64,000 bases of DNA from Paenibacillus sp. HWE-109 (GTDB taxonomy: Bacteria; Bacillota; Bacilli; Paenibacillales; NBRC-103111). Shown in pieces: positions 9,066-16,330 of the stretch (position 1 is the first letter of the stretch; each line of letters opens with the position of its first letter). Made by a program: the position numbers and the translations under genes. The stretch is taken from the NCBI RefSeq assembly GCF_022163125.1, contig NZ_CP091881.1, positions 6,262,001 through 6,326,000 of the forward strand. The letters run 5' to 3'. The notes under the pieces are model-generated. The model saw only the letters and a list, made by a program, of their open reading frames with translations, did no database searches and was not told the origin of the DNA.

Positions 9066-9602
9066 ATGCGGGTTCTTAAGATTCCAACTTTGCTTACGAT
9101 GATTATTCTCGGTGCGGGGATAATGTCCCTGCTTTTTTCCTTTCACAACAAGCCCGTCCAAGCGGTATTATGCATCATGCTAGCGGCTGTGCTGGCTGGC
9201 GTTGACGGTTATATCGTGAATAAGCTGCAACTGGCTGACGAGTTCGGCAAAGAGTTCCGTTCGCTGGCAGATCTCATTTCTTTCGGCGCCGCTCCAGCTT
9301 TGAGTGCTTATCTAGTCATTTTACACAAAATGCCCGTTTCCGGGCTCTTGCTGGCTTCTTTCTTCATTATTTGCGGAGCTCTGCGCTTGGCTCGATTCAA
9401 TATTGCAACTTGCGTGCACCACTATCATACAGGGTTGCCCATCCCTGCCGCCAGCTGTATCCTAGCCTTGTTTCCGCTTTGTTTTCCCCCTCACAAGAGT
9501 GCGACGGTACTGCTCGTCATCGTGCTGTGCCTCCTGATGGTCAGTCGAATCAAGATTCCCAAGATGACCAAACCAAGTCTCGTCCACACCAAAAGCTATT
9601 AA
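9066..9602 (+). CDS. PssA-like CDP-alcohol phosphatidyltransferase with substituted active-site residues
   Basis: This 178-residue membrane protein aligns along its length with PssA (CDP-diacylglycerol-serine O-phosphatidyltransferase). Shared segments include EFGKEF.SLADLISFGAAPAL, FFIICGALRLARFNIA and TGLPIPAASC. The family motif is DxxDGxxAR(x8)GxxxDxxxD. Here the first Asp is Ala44, the AR pair is Val51-Asn52 and the third Asp is Arg65, while Asp47, Gly48, Gly61 and Asp69 remain. Catalysis by the known mechanism therefore looks unlikely. Start ATG 9066 follows AAGGAGTG. It directly follows the AI-2E-type gene. Confidence 0.75.
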   Translation: MRVLKIPTLLTMIILGAGIMSLLFSFHNKPVQAVLCIMLAAVLAGVDGYIVNKLQLADEFGKEFRSLADLISFGAAPALSAYLVILHKMPVSGLLLASFFIICGALRLARFNIATCVHHYHTGLPIPAASCILALFPLCFPPHKSATVLLVIVLCLLMVSRIKIPKMTKPSLVHTKSY

Positions 9603-9714
9603 GGCAATCGTTCTTATCCCAGAGGGCGAACGCACCTAGTCTTTGCCCCAGTCAATCAACTTCTTTTTGAATATGATAACTGGAAGTTTATTGAGACTAA
9701 TGCGAGGTGCTGCC

Positions 9715-10482
9715 ATGTCAACGAATCGAGCAAGTACCGTGGGAAGCAAATGGGTGAAAACAAAGGTGCTTTTACGCAATAAAGAGCTTCGCAAATTTGT
9801 TCCTGAGACAAGGATCTACACGCAAGCGAATCTCCACTCGATGCTAAATAGATACAAAATGGTTTATATCAAACCAATGAATGGATCATTTGGACAGGGC
9901 GTTATTCGTGTAGAAAAGAGAGATAAGTACGTCTTTCAATCTGGTAAAGTCATTAAAACTTTTCAAACATTTCTTAACTTATTCAGTTCGCTTAACAAAT
10001 CCAAGTTAAACAGAACTTATTTAGTACAACAAGGAATCCATCTCTTGACCCATCAGAACCGAATTTTTGATACGCGGATCATGGTTCAGAAGAATCCTAA
10101 GAAAACTTGGGAAGCTACGGGATGGATAGGCCGTGTTGCCCATCCTCACAAAATAGTCACTAATTTTCATAACAACGGCAAACCTTTGCCACTCGACTTA
10201 TTACTTAATCCCTACCTGAAGAATAAGAAGAAAGAGGCTTATATCCAAAGCTTGAGACTGCTAGGATACCAGATTGCAAAGCATTATCAAAGGTATTATC
10301 CGGGTTTCAAAGAAATTGGGGTTGATATCGGGATTGATAAAAAACTCAAGCCTTGGGTACTCGAAGTTAATACAGCACCAGACCCGTTTATCTTCAACCA
10401 ATTAGCAGATAAGAAAATGTTCTTCAAAGTTCTGCGTTACACCCGGGCAAATGGTCGATTCTTACCCATTAAACGCAAGTAA
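9715..10482 (+). CDS. YheC/YheD-type spore coat-associated ATP-grasp protein
   Basis: This 255-residue protein has ATP-grasp features: YIKPMNGSFGQGVIRVE near residue 50, LVQQGI, DTRIMVQ and a C-terminal metal-binding EVNTAPDP. It resembles the Firmicute YheC/YheD group associated with the endospore coat. A ligase-type reaction is expected from the fold, but substrates are unknown. ATG 9715 is chosen because GAGGTG lies seven bases before it. A strong terminator follows at 10494. Confidence 0.8.
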   Translation: MSTNRASTVGSKWVKTKVLLRNKELRKFVPETRIYTQANLHSMLNRYKMVYIKPMNGSFGQGVIRVEKRDKYVFQSGKVIKTFQTFLNLFSSLNKSKLNRTYLVQQGIHLLTHQNRIFDTRIMVQKNPKKTWEATGWIGRVAHPHKIVTNFHNNGKPLPLDLLLNPYLKNKKKEAYIQSLRLLGYQIAKHYQRYYPGFKEIGVDIGIDKKLKPWVLEVNTAPDPFIFNQLADKKMFFKVLRYTRANGRFLPIKRK

Positions 10483-10493
10483 TTCCTAGAAGC

Positions 10494-10533
10494 AAGAACC
10501 TCCACTCCCCCGAAAGGGAATGGAGGTTCTTTG
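10494..10533 (+). terminator. Rho-independent terminator after the YheC/D-like gene
   Basis: AAGAACCTCCACTCCC and GGGAATGGAGGTTCTT form a long stem with a short CCGAAA-type loop, ending in TTTGC. It lies 12 bp after the stop codon. Confidence 0.85.
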
Positions 10534-10684
10534 CTTTAGGCGGAAATTTTACGCTGACGAATTCTCAGCATTTCTTGTCAAGTGTTTTTAACATTTTCAA
10601 TTCTCATCGAATTCTAATAATCGCAGCCTAAGCTTTATTGGCTAGTGCTTTCCCTTTTCATTGGTAATCATTGGGTCTTCTAGA

Positions 10685-10722
10685 TGTGTTAAGGTTATCC
10701 CAGGTGGAAACCTAAAACACGA
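10685..10722 (+). promoter_or_regulatory. Structured leader before the NlpC/P60 gene
   Basis: Nested arms TGTGTT/AACAC and AGGTT/AACCT form a hairpin about 22 bp upstream of the start codon. A second small arm pair, ATCCT/AGGAT, overlaps the ribosome binding site. No known riboswitch class was recognised. Confidence 0.35.
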
Positions 10723-10744
10723 TCCTGAAGGAGGATATCCAATC

Positions 10745-11272
10745 ATGATAACCATGAAAAAGAATCGCCTGACTAAATCGCTATTAGGAATCACACTTAG
10801 TGTATCCTTATTTGCATCAGCTAATCTAATGATAGCGCCGCAATCCGCGCATGCTGCAAGCAGCGATTCTGCAACTGCTGCAACCACTGCAACTGCATCC
10901 AAATCAGGGAAAGCAAATCTTATCATCTCTGCGGGGAAGCAATATCTAGGTGTCAAATATCAATTCGGCGCCCAGAAGGGCCGGACCACGACCTTTGACT
11001 GTTCGTCGTTTACACAATTTGTATATGGCAAGTATGGCATTAATCTCCCACGTTTATCTAAGGAGCAGTCGAAAGTCGGCACCTATGTGCCTCGAAATCA
11101 ACTGCAGCCTGGGGACCTTGTCTTTTTCTATTCACCGATTCATCATGTCGGTATTTATATAGGCAATGGTAAAATCCTTCACACGTATGGAAGTCCTGGC
11201 GTAACAATTTCGGATATGAATTCCGGTTGGTGGAAAGATAATTATAAAACCGCTCGACGTGTTATTAACTAA
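10745..11272 (+). CDS. Secreted NlpC/P60 cell-wall hydrolase
   Basis: This 175-residue protein opens with a signal peptide (MKKNRLTKSLLGITLSV..., cleavage near AHA-AS), a Ser/Thr/Ala linker and a C-terminal NlpC/P60 domain. The catalytic triad is visible as Cys86 in FDCSSFTQ, His133/His134 in HHVGIYIG and His146 in ILHTYG. It should cut D-glutamyl-meso-diaminopimelate bonds in peptidoglycan stem peptides outside the cell. Start 10745 follows GAAGGAGG. It converges on the saccharopine dehydrogenase-like gene with a 6-bp gap and no terminator. Confidence 0.88.
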   Translation: MITMKKNRLTKSLLGITLSVSLFASANLMIAPQSAHAASSDSATAATTATASKSGKANLIISAGKQYLGVKYQFGAQKGRTTTFDCSSFTQFVYGKYGINLPRLSKEQSKVGTYVPRNQLQPGDLVFFYSPIHHVGIYIGNGKILHTYGSPGVTISDMNSGWWKDNYKTARRVIN

Positions 11273-11278
11273 GCAGCT

Positions 11279-12373
11279 TTAGTATGCTTGTATGGCACTC
11301 TCTCCATTCACAAACATTTCTATATGGGCGTCCTTCAGTACCTTGTCAGACAAACTTGTAAGTTCAAACAACTGGTCAATATGATAAACACCATGCGGGA
11401 ATTTGCTGCTATAGACAGCGTCCGCTACATAACTCGCTACACGAGCAGTCATCTGAGATTGATCACTGCCTTGCAGCAAGCATGCAACCGTAGTTTGCTT
11501 GCCGCCTTTTTCACCATGTGCTTCTACCTTCAGGGCAAATTTATCCACTCCAAAATGCAGCTTGCTGAAGCCGCGCACTGTGGCGTTCCGAATTCCTTTG
11601 AACTTTAGAAAACGGAAAGTACCCGTTGCGCGCAATCCTGCCATAAACGCTGTAGCTAATTTGGAGTCAAAACAAAGACGTGTGGATACCGATGGAACAT
11701 TTAGCGTACGCGGCAGTGTTTGTTGGTCTGAAAATGGGAAGCGATAGGCTCTCTTACGCCCTAAATGCGCCCCGAAATCTATTGTTTTCCCGTCTGTAAA
11801 GCTATCCACGGTTATTTGACGGGCATTCTGCGTAATGGGAAAGTTAACACTCAGATTATCCACCGTCCATTCAATGGCTGCTTTGCCATGCTGATCCCCA
11901 AGACCAAGCATAATAGCCAGTTCAAGGGATTTGGTGTGATCCAATAAGTTGTGCGTTTGCCGAGCTAGCAGATTTGTTAATCCGGGCGCAAGCCCGACGC
12001 TCAGAACCGCTGTTGCATCGTTCGCCTCAGCTTCGGCCGTCCAATACTCAACTTGGTTCAAAAAGCGGCCATCGGCCGAAACATCGATATAATGCGTGCC
12101 GCTGCGAAAACAAGCACGAACAAAAGCCGTATCGGTCTGATCCAAGCACATGATGACAAGTTTAACCTGATCGAAGACGCTGGCAGCCACCTCTTGTCCG
12201 ATATCCAATTGCATGGGCAGAACGCTGCCGCCAGTTTCTCTGCTGAATTTCTCTGCGCTTGCAAGATTTCTGCCTGCGGCATACACGAGACGTGGGTATT
12301 GGGCGCCTAATTCTCTGCAAATGGTTTTTCCGACATGCCCATATCCGCCTACAACGACTATTCTATTTTTCAT
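11279..12373 (-). CDS. Saccharopine dehydrogenase family protein
   Basis: This protein of about 364 residues starts with a Rossmann dinucleotide site (VVVGGYGHVGKTICRELG) and has the saccharopine dehydrogenase-like central segment (VLSVGLAPGLTNLLA). Members are NAD(P)-dependent oxidoreductases or their non-enzymatic relatives; the substrate is unknown. ATG 12373 forms an ATGA overlap with the methyltransferase stop, giving translational coupling. A Fur-type box lies upstream of the pair, which suggests, but does not show, a role in iron supply. Confidence 0.75.
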   Translation of the reverse strand: MKNRIVVVGGYGHVGKTICRELGAQYPRLVYAAGRNLASAEKFSRETGGSVLPMQLDIGQEVAASVFDQVKLVIMCLDQTDTAFVRACFRSGTHYIDVSADGRFLNQVEYWTAEAEANDATAVLSVGLAPGLTNLLARQTHNLLDHTKSLELAIMLGLGDQHGKAAIEWTVDNLSVNFPITQNARQITVDSFTDGKTIDFGAHLGRKRAYRFPFSDQQTLPRTLNVPSVSTRLCFDSKLATAFMAGLRATGTFRFLKFKGIRNATVRGFSKLHFGVDKFALKVEAHGEKGGKQTTVACLLQGSDQSQMTARVASYVADAVYSSKFPHGVYHIDQLFELTSLSDKVLKDAHIEMFVNGESAIQAY

Positions 12374-13074
12374 CGGAAGGCCATCCATCCCTCGATCAAA
12401 TAGGAGCCGAAATATCGGGTTGCTTGTTTAAATCCTGCCTCGAACAACAGTTCATGAAGAACCGATGAGGATACAGGCTCCGTTTCGTAACCAACGGAAG
12501 CTGCAAAACGCTCCCAAACCTCTAGCGAAATCCCCTTATCAAGCATATGGCTTTTCCAGGCTTTCATTTGGATTTGGAAAGCAGCTGAGCCCGGTTCCCC
12601 ATTAATCGCTGCCAGGCAAATCGGCGATCCGGGTTTAAGCCGCTCGACGATTCGATGAAGCAACTCTTGTTTCTGCGCCAATCCTTTGACAAAATGAAGC
12701 ACGAGCAAACAAGTTGCCGCATCGAACAGTGGACGCGCTTCAAGCTGTTCAATTGTCCCTTGGACGTAAGTGATCTGCTGTTTGAGCGCCGCTCGTTCTA
12801 CCCGCAGCTTGGCAATTTCCAACATGCGCGAAGACGGATCAATGCCTGTCATATTCCAAGCTTCATGGCGCTTGCCGAATGTCACCAATTCCTGCCCACC
12901 GCCTGCCCCGATAACGAGCAGTTCAGCAGATGCGACATTCTCCAAGTGTGCGGCTATCAGGCGATCCGTCATATCGTACAAATGGAGATAGCCGGGTATT
13001 TTTAAAGCGATAGTTTCTTCATAGCGAGCTACGTCGGGATCATCCCAGCTCATTGCTTTTTTCATATTCGTCAT
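12370..13074 (-). CDS. Class I SAM-dependent methyltransferase
   Basis: This 234-residue protein carries motif I as ELLVIGAGGGQELVTFG (about residues 51-67), motif II GIDPSSRML and motif IV FDAATCLLVLHFV. The substrate is not recognisable. Its stop overlaps the start of the saccharopine dehydrogenase-like gene, so the two probably act in one pathway. AGGAG precedes ATG 13074. Immediately upstream lies the remnant of an ABC ATPase gene on the same strand, then a Fur-type box. Confidence 0.8.
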   Translation of the reverse strand: MTNMKKAMSWDDPDVARYEETIALKIPGYLHLYDMTDRLIAAHLENVASAELLVIGAGGGQELVTFGKRHEAWNMTGIDPSSRMLEIAKLRVERAALKQQITYVQGTIEQLEARPLFDAATCLLVLHFVKGLAQKQELLHRIVERLKPGSPICLAAINGEPGSAAFQIQMKAWKSHMLDKGISLEVWERFAASVGYETEPVSSSVLHELLFEAGFKQATRYFGSYLIEGWMAFR

Positions 13075-13094
13075 CCTCTTAGCTCCTCTCTATT

Positions 13095-13242
13095 TGTAGA
13101 CCTATCATCGATAATGGCCAGGCATCAAGACCCTGAAACTGCTCATCCATAAGAGCAACTGCGGGTTGGATACAAAGGCTCGCAAGATAGCAACCCGCTG
13201 GTTCATACCTCCGTCTTTCCAATTCCTCTCGTATCCTGTAAA
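13095..13242 (-). pseudogene. Decayed ABC transporter ATPase fragment
   Basis: Reading the minus strand from about 13242 gives TGYERNWKDGGMNQRVAILR, then AFVSNPQLLL, which is the ABC signature and following helix. The next segment, LMDEQFQGLDAWPLSM, is the Walker B region (compare LMDEPFGALDA) and lies in a different frame. The frame changes near 13153. The N-terminal Walker A part is missing. The sequence resembles the nitrate/sulfonate/taurine-type ATPases. It is too short and broken to be functional and appears to be a deletion remnant between a Fur-type box and the methyltransferase gene. Confidence 0.7.
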
Positions 13243-13249
13243 CTTAGAT

Positions 13250-13264
13250 TAAGAATCATTCTCA
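13250..13264. promoter_or_regulatory. Candidate Fur box
   Basis: The minus strand reads TGAGAATGATTCTTA, which differs at one position from the TGAGAAT-N-ATTCTCA form of the Fur box. It lies about 175 bp upstream of the methyltransferase start, directly before the decayed ABC ATPase, and about 100 bp upstream of the divergent LuxR-type gene, so either side could be controlled. Confidence 0.6.
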
Positions 13265-13291
13265 ATTATACGGATGAGGATGGAAATCACT

Positions 13292-13309
13292 ATCCCACAA
13301 ATGTGGGAT
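13292..13309. promoter_or_regulatory. 18-bp inverted repeat upstream of the LuxR-type gene
   Basis: ATCCCACA and TGTGGGAT are separated by AA, 54 bp before the start codon of the LuxR-type regulator. The size and position suit a dimeric regulator; self-regulation is a guess. Confidence 0.4.
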
Positions 13310-13362
13310 TTGTCCCTAGCCTACTTTGGATGAACAACATAGACATAGGAGAATGATCCACT

Positions 13363-14439
13363 ATGAAAGAAGAATGGGAAGCTATCCGAGGGAAGATACG
13401 GAATCTGGAGAAAAACGCGAGCAGTTCGCTGGCATACAGATCAGCATTACTTGGTATTTTGCGCGAGTCTCTCCCCTTTGACGGTGCCTGTTTCACCACC
13501 GTTGATCCGCAGACCCTTCTATGCACAGGAGCTGTTACAGAGGAGGGCATTGAAGCGATTCATCACCTTCTGTTCGAATATGAATACTTGCATGAGGACA
13601 TTAATGCCTACAGTCAGCTGGTACTGGCTGCTGACCCTGTAGCTACGTTGAGCGGCGCGACGCAGGGGCAATTAGAGCGAAGCACCCGCTACAGAAATGT
13701 GCTGCTCCCTGCCGGATACAAAGATGAATTGCGGGCAGCGCTCATGTACCAAGGGGCTTGTTGGGGGTTTTTGACGTTATTTCGCTATCACGATCGTCCG
13801 CTGTTTAGTGAGAACGAGCGTGGATGCATCGCTTCCCTTGTCCCTACAATCGCTTTCCATCTACGTCAACGAAGCCTGGGGCTTCCCTCTGAGGAAACCA
13901 TCCAAATGAAAGAAGAATCGGGGCTTGTGATTCTATCCGACCATCTTGCTATGCTGTCTTCCAATACAGTTGGGGACCGCTGGATGGCACATCTACGGCA
14001 ATGGGAGGGCATTGATAACGAGACGCTGCCCAGGCCCATCCGTGCTGTTAGCTTCCGAGCCTTATCTGGCGTTGTCGATGCAGAAGAGCGGGATTTCACA
14101 GCCAAGGTGCGCATAAGAACGCCAGAGGGTCCTTACCTGAGCATTCAAGCCAGCATCCTCCGTCATACGTCCTCGTCCGTCCAAATCGCCATTTGGTTCG
14201 AGCAGGCCAAGCCCTCCGATACATTACCGCTCATCGCGGAAGCCTATGGGCTATCCGAACGCGAAAAGCAGATCCTTGACCAGATTCTGCGCGGGTCTTC
14301 TACCAAAGAGCTGGCGCATGCCCTCCATATTTCCACCTACACGGTGCAGGATCACCTCAAATCTATTTTCCTTAAAACAGGCGTAACAAGCCGCAGAGAG
14401 CTCATTTGGCTTTTATTTTCCCGATTTAGCCTGCGTTAA
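13363..14439 (+). CDS. LuxR-type transcriptional regulator with a GAF-like sensor
   Basis: This 358-residue protein ends with a LuxR/GerE helix-turn-helix (LSEREKQILDQIL, STKELAHALHISTYTVQDHL, about residues 292-345). The N-terminal half (about 20-170) looks like a GAF domain (FDGACFTTVDPQ, GACWGFLTLFRY). No receiver domain or ATPase domain is present, so it is a one-component regulator with an unknown ligand. AGGAG lies ahead of ATG 13363. The G-rich minisatellite begins 40-50 bp after its stop. Confidence 0.82.
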   Translation: MKEEWEAIRGKIRNLEKNASSSLAYRSALLGILRESLPFDGACFTTVDPQTLLCTGAVTEEGIEAIHHLLFEYEYLHEDINAYSQLVLAADPVATLSGATQGQLERSTRYRNVLLPAGYKDELRAALMYQGACWGFLTLFRYHDRPLFSENERGCIASLVPTIAFHLRQRSLGLPSEETIQMKEESGLVILSDHLAMLSSNTVGDRWMAHLRQWEGIDNETLPRPIRAVSFRALSGVVDAEERDFTAKVRIRTPEGPYLSIQASILRHTSSSVQIAIWFEQAKPSDTLPLIAEAYGLSEREKQILDQILRGSSTKELAHALHISTYTVQDHLKSIFLKTGVTSRRELIWLLFSRFSLR

Positions 14440-14489
14440 GCGGGATGAGCTGCGCCTGCCCAGCGACCAGATGACCTCGGGGGGGGGAG

Positions 14490-15110
14490 CCGGGAGTGAC
14501 CGAGGGCCGGGGAGTGAACAGGGGCCGGGGAGTGTCCGAGCGCCGGGAGTGACCGAGCGCCGGGAGTGTCCGAGCGCCGGGAGTGTCCGAGCGCCGGGAG
14601 TGACCGCGGGACGGGAGTGTCCGCGGGACGGGAGTGTCCGAGCGCCGGGAGTGACCGCGGGACGGGAGTGTCCGCGGGTCGGGAGTGTCCGAGCGCCGGG
14701 AGTGACCGCGGGACGGGAGTGACCGCGGGACGGGAGTGTCCGAGCGTCGGGAGTGACCGCGGGACGGGAGTGACCGCGGGACGGGGAGTGACCGCGGGAC
14801 GGGGAGTGACCGAGCGCCGGGAGTGACCGAGCGCCGGGAGTGTCCGAGCGCCGGGAGTGTCCGAGCGCCGGGAGTGTCCGAGCGCCGGGAGTGTCCGAGC
14901 GCCGGGAGTGTCCGAGCGCCGGGGAGTGTCCGCGGGCCGGGAGTGACCGGGAGCCGGGAGTAACCGAGGGCCGGGGAGTGACCGGGGGTCGGGAGTGTCC
15001 GGGGGTCGGGAGTGTCCGCGGGCCGGGGAGTGTCCGCGGGCCGGGAGTGTCCGCGGGCCGGGAGTGTCCGCGGGCCGGGGAGTGAACAGGGGCCGGGGAG
15101 TGCTCCGAGG
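14490..15110. repeat. G-rich 17-bp minisatellite, about 36 copies
   Basis: The unit is CGGGAGTG(T/A)CCG followed by five variable bases, most often AGCGC or CGGGA. About 36 copies run head to tail, a few with one extra G (18 bp). A run of nine G precedes the array. Because 17 is not a multiple of three, every frame stays open over long distances, which explains apparent open frames on both strands; none has a ribosome binding site or resembles a protein. G-tracts every 17 bp could support G-quadruplex folding. Confidence 0.92.
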
Positions 15111-15119
15111 ATGCCCCTT

Positions 15120-15249
15120 ACGAACTCCACAACCCTTATTTGAGCAAAATAGCTACTCTTAGATAAACTAAAGAATTCCAGACGCTTTATTTCAGATAAA
15201 TGACCAATATTCCGCCAACATACTGCTCAATAACGCCAATAGAGTTCGT
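15120..15249. repeat. Palindromic-end intergenic element
   Basis: The segment opens with ACGAACTC and closes with GAGTTCGT. Inside are CCCTTATTTGAGCAAAATA and CTTTATTTC, the same order of motifs as in the 178-bp repeat family at 36494, 54331 and 56899 (GAACTNCAG, CTTATTT, CTTATTTCC). It is probably a divergent relative. Confidence 0.5.
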
Positions 15250-15351
15250 TTATTCGCCCCAAGCAGCCTTTTTTCCAGCTTTAAGCATCATACAGTTCGT
15301 TAGAATGAAAGCCTGTTTCTATAGGGGGCCGAGTCGCTCAAGATAGGATCT

Positions 15352-15949
15352 CGCTTCCCTCCGTAACGCTGAATTTCAGCGTTATCTCACCCGAAAAGCT
15401 GCGCAGCGGGGCTCTACTCTACCTATAACGCTGTTTTTCAACGTTACAGCCTTCTCTTTCTGCCCACTTCCCTCCGTAACGCTGAATTTCAGCGTTATCT
15501 CACCCGAAAAGCTGCGCAGCGGGGCTCTACTCTACCTGTAACGCTGTTTTTCAACGTTACAGCCTGCTCTTTCTGCTCGCTTCCCTCCGTAACGCTGAAT
15601 TTCAGCGTTATCTCACCTGAAAAGCGGAGCAGCGGGGCTCTGCTCTACCTGTAACGCTGTTTTTCAACGTTACAGCCTTCTCTTTCTGCCCACTTCCCTC
15701 CGTAACGCTGAATTTCAGCGTTATCTCACCTGAAAAACGGCGCAGCGGGGCTCTACTCTACCTGTAACGCTGTTTTTCAACGTTACAGCCTTCTCTTTCT
15801 GCCCACTTCCCTCCGTAACGCTGAATTTCAGCGTTGTCTCACCCGAAAAGCTGCGCAGCGGGGCTCTGCTCTACCTATAACGCTGTTTTTCAACGTTACA
15901 GCCTACTCTTTCTGCCCACTTCCCTCCGTAACGCTGAATTTCAGCGCTA
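15352..15949. repeat. 113-bp tandem repeat with two hairpins per unit, five copies plus a partial
   Basis: Units begin CCGTAACGCTGAATTTCAG at 15361, 15474, 15587, 15700, 15813 and 15926 (partial), an exact 113-bp period. Each unit holds a near-perfect hairpin (TAACGCTGAA/TTCAGCGTTA), a GC-rich block around GCTGCGCAGCGGGGCTC, and a second hairpin (TAACGCTG-TTTTT-CAACGTTA) with the same stem. No open frame runs through. Copies differ at few positions, so the array is recent or homogenised. Confidence 0.92.
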
Positions 15950-15951
15950 AA

Positions 15952-15979
15952 AACCTAGCCTGCAGCCGCAGGCTAGGTT
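15952..15979. terminator. Perfect 12-bp hairpin after the repeat arrays
   Basis: AACCTAGCCTGC, loop AGCC, then GCAGGCTAGGTT. On the minus strand it is followed by a T-run, so it would best terminate minus-strand transcription, although no minus-strand gene is seen directly upstream. Confidence 0.5.
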
Positions 15980-16013
15980 CTATAAAATTTGTTGTGTTCG
16001 GAAGTGATCATAC

Positions 16014-16090
16014 GATGAATCGGCAAGCTATATGAGCTATATGTGCTTATTCCCGCCAACTTCGCGGTTTATCTTGTGATAAGACCACAG
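16014..16090. repeat. Possible dispersed repeat, copy 1
   Basis: The segment CAAGCTATATGAGC, CTTATTCCCG, CTTCGCGGT, AAGACCACA has the same motif order as 57218-57290 (CAAGCTACACGAT, CTTATTCCCG, CTTCGCAGT, AAGACCACC). The similarity is moderate and by eye. The following stretch to 16260 shows no gene apart from a five-codon frame (MTGAR) after GGGGAGG. Confidence 0.3.
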
Positions 16091-16260
16091 AATGTTTGAG
16101 ACGCATTCAAAAATTTTCATGTGTTAGACAAGATCAACGCACCATATGGCCCATTCGAGTCATACTAAGTTCAATCTTTTCTAGATATAGTTACTGGTGA
16201 GCCACTATAAAGGGGAGGTTTTGAGAATGACGGGTGCAAGATAAAGCTTATCAGACGCGT

Positions 16261-16289
16261 TTGACATAATTATCAAATCGGCATATTAT
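16261..16289 (+). promoter_or_regulatory. Promoter of the P-type ATPase gene
   Basis: TTGACA at 16261-16266 and TATTAT at 16284-16289 are separated by 17 bp, a near-consensus sigma-A promoter. The metal operator follows immediately, over the expected start site. Confidence 0.8.
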
Positions 16290-16313
16290 ATGAATATGTA
16301 CTCATATATTCAT
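16290..16313. promoter_or_regulatory. ArsR/SmtB-type operator of the P-type ATPase gene
   Basis: This 24-bp dyad has arms ATGAATAT and ATATATTCAT, the form bound by SmtB/CzrA/CadC sensors. It starts one base after the -10 box, so bound protein would block initiation. 20 of 24 bases are identical to the site at 22252-22275. Confidence 0.75.
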
Positions 16314-16330
16314 GAAAGAAGGTTTGACTA

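Noticed and set aside
10544..10744. c-di-AMP (ydaO-type) riboswitch before the NlpC/P60 gene
   Set aside because: This gene class often has one, but the conserved core sequences are absent.
14426..15130. Long open frames on both strands across the 17-bp repeats (up to 234 codons)
   Set aside because: They arise because a stop-free 17-bp unit keeps all frames open. No ribosome binding site or protein resemblance is seen.
14479..15949. CRISPR array
   Set aside because: Units are contiguous with no unique spacers, the 113-bp unit is far too long for a repeat-spacer pattern with identical spacers, and no cas genes are nearby.
16207..16245. Five-codon frame (MTGAR) with a strong GGGGAGG site before the P-type ATPase promoter
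   Set aside because: It is too short to support a product and lies upstream of the identified promoter.
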